In this document: positions 42,584-45,584 of the stretch, one piece after another
How the letters are laid out: each line of letters begins with the position of its first letter
Numbering within the stretch: position 1 is the stretch's first letter
DNA from: Candidatus Neomicrothrix sp. UBA7388
GTDB taxonomy: Bacteria; Actinomycetota; Acidimicrobiia; Acidimicrobiales; Poriferisodalaceae
Assembly: GCA_002470695.1 (NCBI GenBank)
Contig: DKNM01000075.1
Span: forward strand, 26,142 to 71,725
DNA: 45,584 bases
Direction: 5' to 3'
Notes under the pieces: model-generated
Database searches by the model: none
Seen by the model: the letters and a program-made list of their open reading frames with translations, nothing else
What the model was told of the DNA's origin: nothing
Translations under genes and position numbers: made by a program

Positions 42584-43450
42584 CTAAATTCCAATAGCAA
42601 GCCCTACCGACAAAAGAACGCCAAATAACATTTGCAACTTACCCGTGGCGCCAAGGACAGCAACTAGATCTTGACCGGTTGCTCCACGAGCCACTAGGCG
42701 AATAGGTTTCACTGCCAACAAGACGCTAAGGACAGCAATTAGGACCGCAGGGCGCAAAAGGCTCAAATAAGGCAAGCAGAGCACAGACATTACGATGCAC
42801 AACACGTACATCACTCGCGTTGGCTTATCGCCCATTCGCACTGCAAGCGTGTTTTTACCGACAAGGGCATCTTTAGGGAGATCCCGCAAATTGTTGGTGA
42901 CTAGCAACGCAACCGCTAACAAGCCAACAGGGATAGAAGCTCCTACCGCTAATGCAGTGACTTCTTCATCTTGGACATAAGTCGATCCCACCGACGCTAC
43001 TAAACCGAAGAATACAAAGACGAATAACTCACCCAAGCCGCTGTAACCATAGGGACGTGGTCCGCCGGTATAACACCATGCTGCGACAATTGCTGCCGCC
43101 CCGATTGGCACTAACCACAAACTAGTCAGAACAGCCAAATAGAGGCCAGCAACCGCTGCTACCACAAATGACAATAACGCGGCACGTCTCACAGATAAAG
43201 GTTTGGCTGCCCCCGAGGCCACAAGCCGCATGGGTCCAACTCTTGAGTCATCGGAGCCGCGAATGCCGTCACTGTAATCGTTTGCGTAATTCACCCCAAT
43301 TTGAAGGAAAAGCGCGACCACTAGAACCAAAATTACCCTGACTCCTTCCGGTGCGGCTTGTGAAGCGCTACTCCCAACCATGACTGGCACTATCGCCGCA
43401 GGCCAAGTTCGCGGCCTTGCTCCCGCTAGCCAAACACCATAAACAGACAA
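42584..43450 (-). CDS. menA: 1,4-dihydroxy-2-naphthoate polyprenyltransferase
   Basis: Membrane prenyltransferase that attaches the isoprenoid chain in menaquinone synthesis. 288 aa with ARPRTWPAA at the N-terminus, the NDYSDGIRGSDD metal motif, NNLRDLPKDALVGKNTLAVRMG as second motif and about eight hydrophobic helices. The start is a TTG at 43450, chosen because a strong AGGAG lies 8 nt before it. It faces menG tail to tail with zero gap and is divergent from the LLM gene. Confidence 0.94.
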   Translation of the reverse strand: MSVYGVWLAGARPRTWPAAIVPVMVGSSASQAAPEGVRVILVLVVALFLQIGVNYANDYSDGIRGSDDSRVGPMRLVASGAAKPLSVRRAALLSFVVAAVAGLYLAVLTSLWLVPIGAAAIVAAWCYTGGPRPYGYSGLGELFVFVFFGLVASVGSTYVQDEEVTALAVGASIPVGLLAVALLVTNNLRDLPKDALVGKNTLAVRMGDKPTRVMYVLCIVMSVLCLPYLSLLRPAVLIAVLSVLLAVKPIRLVARGATGQDLVAVLGATGKLQMLFGVLLSVGLAIGI

Positions 43451-43483
43451 AAGCGGTCTCCTAAGATTTCACTTACGAAACAA

Positions 43484-43489
43484 ATTTTA
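43484..43489 (-). promoter_or_regulatory. -10-like element before menA
   Basis: TAAAAT on the minus strand lies 34 nt before the TTG start of menA, and AGGAG follows nearer the gene. No good -35 is seen. It could give a ~27-nt leader. The plus-strand LLM gene starts 57 nt to the right. Confidence 0.3.
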
Positions 43490-43545
43490 CTATGCAACCC
43501 GTGATGTCTGCGATTTCAGCTCGTTGATCGTTCTAGGATCCAACT

Positions 43546-44430
43546 ATGAAATTTGGGTACTTAACAGGCAATCACGCAGAAGGCATTCTTCCGGGCGATC
43601 TTGCTCGCGAACTCGAAGACCGCGGATTCGATTCCGTATGGTTTCCCGAACACAGCCACATTCCGACCGAGCGACGAAGCCCGTACCCCAACGGAGGGAC
43701 TCTCCCCGCTAGCTACGTCCATATGATGGATCCTTGGGTTTCCATAGCGGCCGCAGCTGAGCAAACAAAAAAATTGATCCTCGGAACAGGCATTTGCCTC
43801 CTACTTGAACATGATCTCTTAGACTTGGCCTGTTCTGTAGCAACTGCTGACGTCCTTTCACAAGGGCGCGTAGTGATGGGCATAGGCGTCGGCTGGAACG
43901 AAGAGGAGCTCGAAAACCATCGACCTGATTTACCATTCAAAAAACGTTACTCAGCCATGCGAGAACGAGTTGAAGCTCTGAGAGTCGCTTGGCAAGAAGA
44001 ACAAGCATCTTTTGCAGGCACTTGGGACAATTTCTCCAGCTCTTGGGTTTACCCCAAACCCGTTAATGGAAGTGTTCCAATCGCTCTAGGCAATGCCGGC
44101 CCGCTCGGAATTCAGCACGCGGCTCAATATGCGGATGAGTGGGCCCCCATCGATATAGGCGTAATGAACACGGACGGGAAACCGGATGTATTCGGCGGTA
44201 TCGAGCGCTTTCGCCGGCTTGCAGATGAGGCAGGGCGCGACGGTTCCTCGATTCCTATTTCTCTCTATATTTGGGGACGCCCACGCTTAGAGAGACTCGA
44301 GAGTTACGCCGCTGCGGGCGTAACACAATTTGTTTTCACACCTGTCAATTTCGACTTGCCATCAGCAGACGACACGTTGCGCTACCTGGACGAACTCACA
44401 GGAACCGTGGAAGCTTTCCGCGATCAATAA
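43546..44430 (+). CDS. LLM-class flavin/F420-dependent oxidoreductase
   Basis: 294-aa luciferase-like barrel. MKFGYLTGNHAEGI, ELEDRGFDSVWFPEHSHIP near 22-40, DPWVSIAAAAEQTKKLILGTGI, VMGIGVGWNEEELE and FKKRYSAMRERVEALRVAW fit the actinobacterial F420-dependent LLM group (TIGR03619-like). Substrate unknown. A GGA 7 nt before the ATG. Its stop overlaps the stop of the convergent unknown gene by 7 nt. Confidence 0.88.
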   Translation: MKFGYLTGNHAEGILPGDLARELEDRGFDSVWFPEHSHIPTERRSPYPNGGTLPASYVHMMDPWVSIAAAAEQTKKLILGTGICLLLEHDLLDLACSVATADVLSQGRVVMGIGVGWNEEELENHRPDLPFKKRYSAMRERVEALRVAWQEEQASFAGTWDNFSSSWVYPKPVNGSVPIALGNAGPLGIQHAAQYADEWAPIDIGVMNTDGKPDVFGGIERFRRLADEAGRDGSSIPISLYIWGRPRLERLESYAAAGVTQFVFTPVNFDLPSADDTLRYLDELTGTVEAFRDQ

Positions 44431-45464
44431 CCAATAGGATTCCCTATTTCAGTGAGCTTCCATCTGAAGCTACTTCCGCCACCGTCAAGCCTCTCAACCA
44501 AGTCAAGGCGGAGTTTCGGATTAGACACCATCAAAATACCTTCCCAAAGCCCTTTTAAACCATCCATCCACTCCGGCGAACTTTCCGATTCACGACCTCT
44601 CATCAGGCGCCATGAGGATTGAGAGAGTTCGTTGTCACGCAGCACCACCGAATCTCCTTGAGCTTCAAACAAATGCTGGAGGATGTTGAGTGGCTCCTCG
44701 GTCTCCAAAACTTCTTTGATCAGCGATGAGTATTGCATCCCAATCTTGCGGCCGGTTCTGAACAGGATTCCTTGCGCCACTAAGGGGCCCAGCTCTTCGC
44801 TCATAACGGGAATAATGTTGCGTATGTAGTCCATCGAGTAGTTGCGTGACGCTTTTTGAACGCGTTCCGAGGGCCAACTCGAACTGTCCAGAACTGGTAA
44901 ATCAGCTTCCTTAATTGACGGGCATTGCTCACCGAATCGAAACCGGAGGCGTTCTTGAGGTTCGAGAGCCTGCTCTTGCTCGATGTAATAGCCCTCAAGC
45001 CCAGCCATCCCGTCCACAGTCTGTCCAGTACACACGAAGCCTAAGCGAGGATTATTCAGCAGAACGCCGTTATTTGCATGCCACCCCCAAAGCATCGCTC
45101 GCGCAACCTCAGTTGGTACGCCGGCTATCGCAGTACCGTCAAAAATCCAGCGAGGAGGCAAGTACCTAACCCAAGCTTTCGTATCGGACTCTGCAATGAA
45201 AGCGACAGAGACCCCACCTAAGTGGTTGGAGAGATAGTGATATTTGGCGCACGCAACTGCGTCCGGCTCATTCGATAGCCCTAACTTTTCTAAACCCTCC
45301 AGAAAGCGCTCTTCCTGTTGCCTTCGAAATAGACGACGAACAATGATTGAAGTGCGTTCAGTGCCCACTTCGTTTACGAGGGCCAGAACTAGACCCGTGA
45401 GGTAACGATGAAAAATTTCAGCAACCGCTCTGTATCCAGACTCTTTGTGCTGGCTCGAATCCAT
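44424..45464 (-). CDS. Protein of unknown function, 346 aa
   Basis: Not recognised. Strong AGGAG 8 nt before the ATG supports the start. The visible layout: a helical, charged N-terminal half; a Tyr/Trp/Gly-rich stretch near 75-140 (YHYLSNHLGGVSVAFIAES, WGWHANNGVLLNNPRLGFV) that looks like a globular, possibly ligand-binding core; then a helical C-terminal half with RGRESES and GLWEGILMVSNPKL. No signal peptide, no membrane segments, no metal-ligand cluster. It follows the partial upstream gene by 27 nt. The L-2-amino-thiazoline-4-carboxylic acid hydrolase fold crossed my mind but I cannot support it. Confidence 0.72.
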   Translation of the reverse strand: MDSSQHKESGYRAVAEIFHRYLTGLVLALVNEVGTERTSIIVRRLFRRQQEERFLEGLEKLGLSNEPDAVACAKYHYLSNHLGGVSVAFIAESDTKAWVRYLPPRWIFDGTAIAGVPTEVARAMLWGWHANNGVLLNNPRLGFVCTGQTVDGMAGLEGYYIEQEQALEPQERLRFRFGEQCPSIKEADLPVLDSSSWPSERVQKASRNYSMDYIRNIIPVMSEELGPLVAQGILFRTGRKIGMQYSSLIKEVLETEEPLNILQHLFEAQGDSVVLRDNELSQSSWRLMRGRESESSPEWMDGLKGLWEGILMVSNPKLRLDLVERLDGGGSSFRWKLTEIGNPIGY

Positions 45465-45491
45465 TCTTACTGCTCCTAAACAACAGCCGAT

Positions 45492-45584
45492 CTACCACGT
45501 CCCACGGTGAACAATCTTGTCCTCGGCATCTTCCAATGGGCGTCTAGCCTTATTAGCTGAACGACCCAATTCGTCGGCCGATAC
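45492..45584 (-). CDS. C-terminal end of an unidentified gene, cut by window edge
   Basis: An open frame of 30 codons ending in TAG at 45492, reading ...RRPLEDAEDKIVHRGTW. It has the composition of real coding sequence, runs off the window edge and sits 27 nt before the 346-aa gene on the same strand. Too short for a family name. Confidence 0.5.
   Translation of the reverse strand, partial: VSADELGRSANKARRPLEDAEDKIVHRGTW

Noticed and set aside
1..45584. Search for CRISPR arrays, IS ends, phage genes, rRNA, attachment sites
   Set aside because: No direct-repeat arrays, transposase, integrase or rRNA sequence seen; all stretches are explained by housekeeping genes.

Overview
The window looks like a compact, roughly half-GC chromosome segment from an actinobacterium. 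The lineage markers are: two mycothiol genes (an MscR-type formaldehyde dehydrogenase at the left edge and a mycothiol synthase near 38.4 kb), an ANTAR response regulator of the PdtaR type, a DUF4193-type protein, and the actinobacterial stand-alone GroES paralogue that ends in STGLYL. Read on the minus strand, the order pdtaR, polA, rpsA, coaE, uvrB matches the order known from Mycobacterium tuberculosis. The mid-range GC, frequent GTG/TTG starts and marine-like gene content make an uncultured Acidimicrobiia-type genome my best guess, but that is inference. I see no phage, insertion sequence, CRISPR array, rRNA or plasmid function; this is housekeeping chromosome.

Layout: 0-14 kb is an information-processing and repair block, mostly on the minus strand (mscR, uvrB, coaE, rpsA, a methyltransferase, polA, pdtaR, a coiled-coil protein, an O-methyltransferase and a PECR-like SDR). 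A plus-strand trio (DUF4193-like protein, SDR, EamA transporter) sits between uvrB and coaE. A tRNA-Leu(CAA) lies at 13.9 kb. From 14.2 to 18.5 kb is a plus-strand type II fatty-acid operon, fabD-fabH-fabG-acpP-fabF, in which FabD carries an extra C-terminal biotinyl/lipoyl-like domain. It converges on a long minus-strand run (28.4 to 18.5 kb): GroES-like, trpEG fusion, YgfZ-like, ABM monooxygenase, trpC, trpF, trpB, trpA, a HIT-like Cys/His protein, cytochrome c lipoprotein, peroxiredoxin, fabZ, azlC, azlD. trpD is absent.

From 28.4 to 36.5 kb are a small plus-strand hydrolase and a minus-strand run hisD-hisC-hisB-hisH-hisA-hisF followed by an acyl-CoA synthetase, a DUF1330 protein and a DCC-family protein. 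From 36.6 to 45.6 kb strands alternate: a small conserved-looking protein, a CoA-ester lyase, nth, mshD, a VIT-family transporter, rlmN, a membrane protein, a MaoC hydratase, menG, menA, an LLM flavin oxidoreductase, an unrecognised 346-aa protein and the tail of one more gene.

The parts cohere: fatty-acid synthesis (fabDHG-acpP-F plus fabZ), Trp and His synthesis, menaquinone synthesis (menA/menG), DNA repair (uvrB, polA, nth) and mycothiol redox. Genes overlap by 1-8 nt at many junctions, and convergent pairs meet with almost no spacer. No gap over 300 bases lacks a gene; the longest, 13829-14165, holds the tRNA and the fabD upstream region.

The most unusual items are the FabD fusion, the HIT-like protein in the trp run, the half-length mycothiol synthase, the orphan GroES heading the trp genes, and the unrecognised 346-aa protein at the right end.
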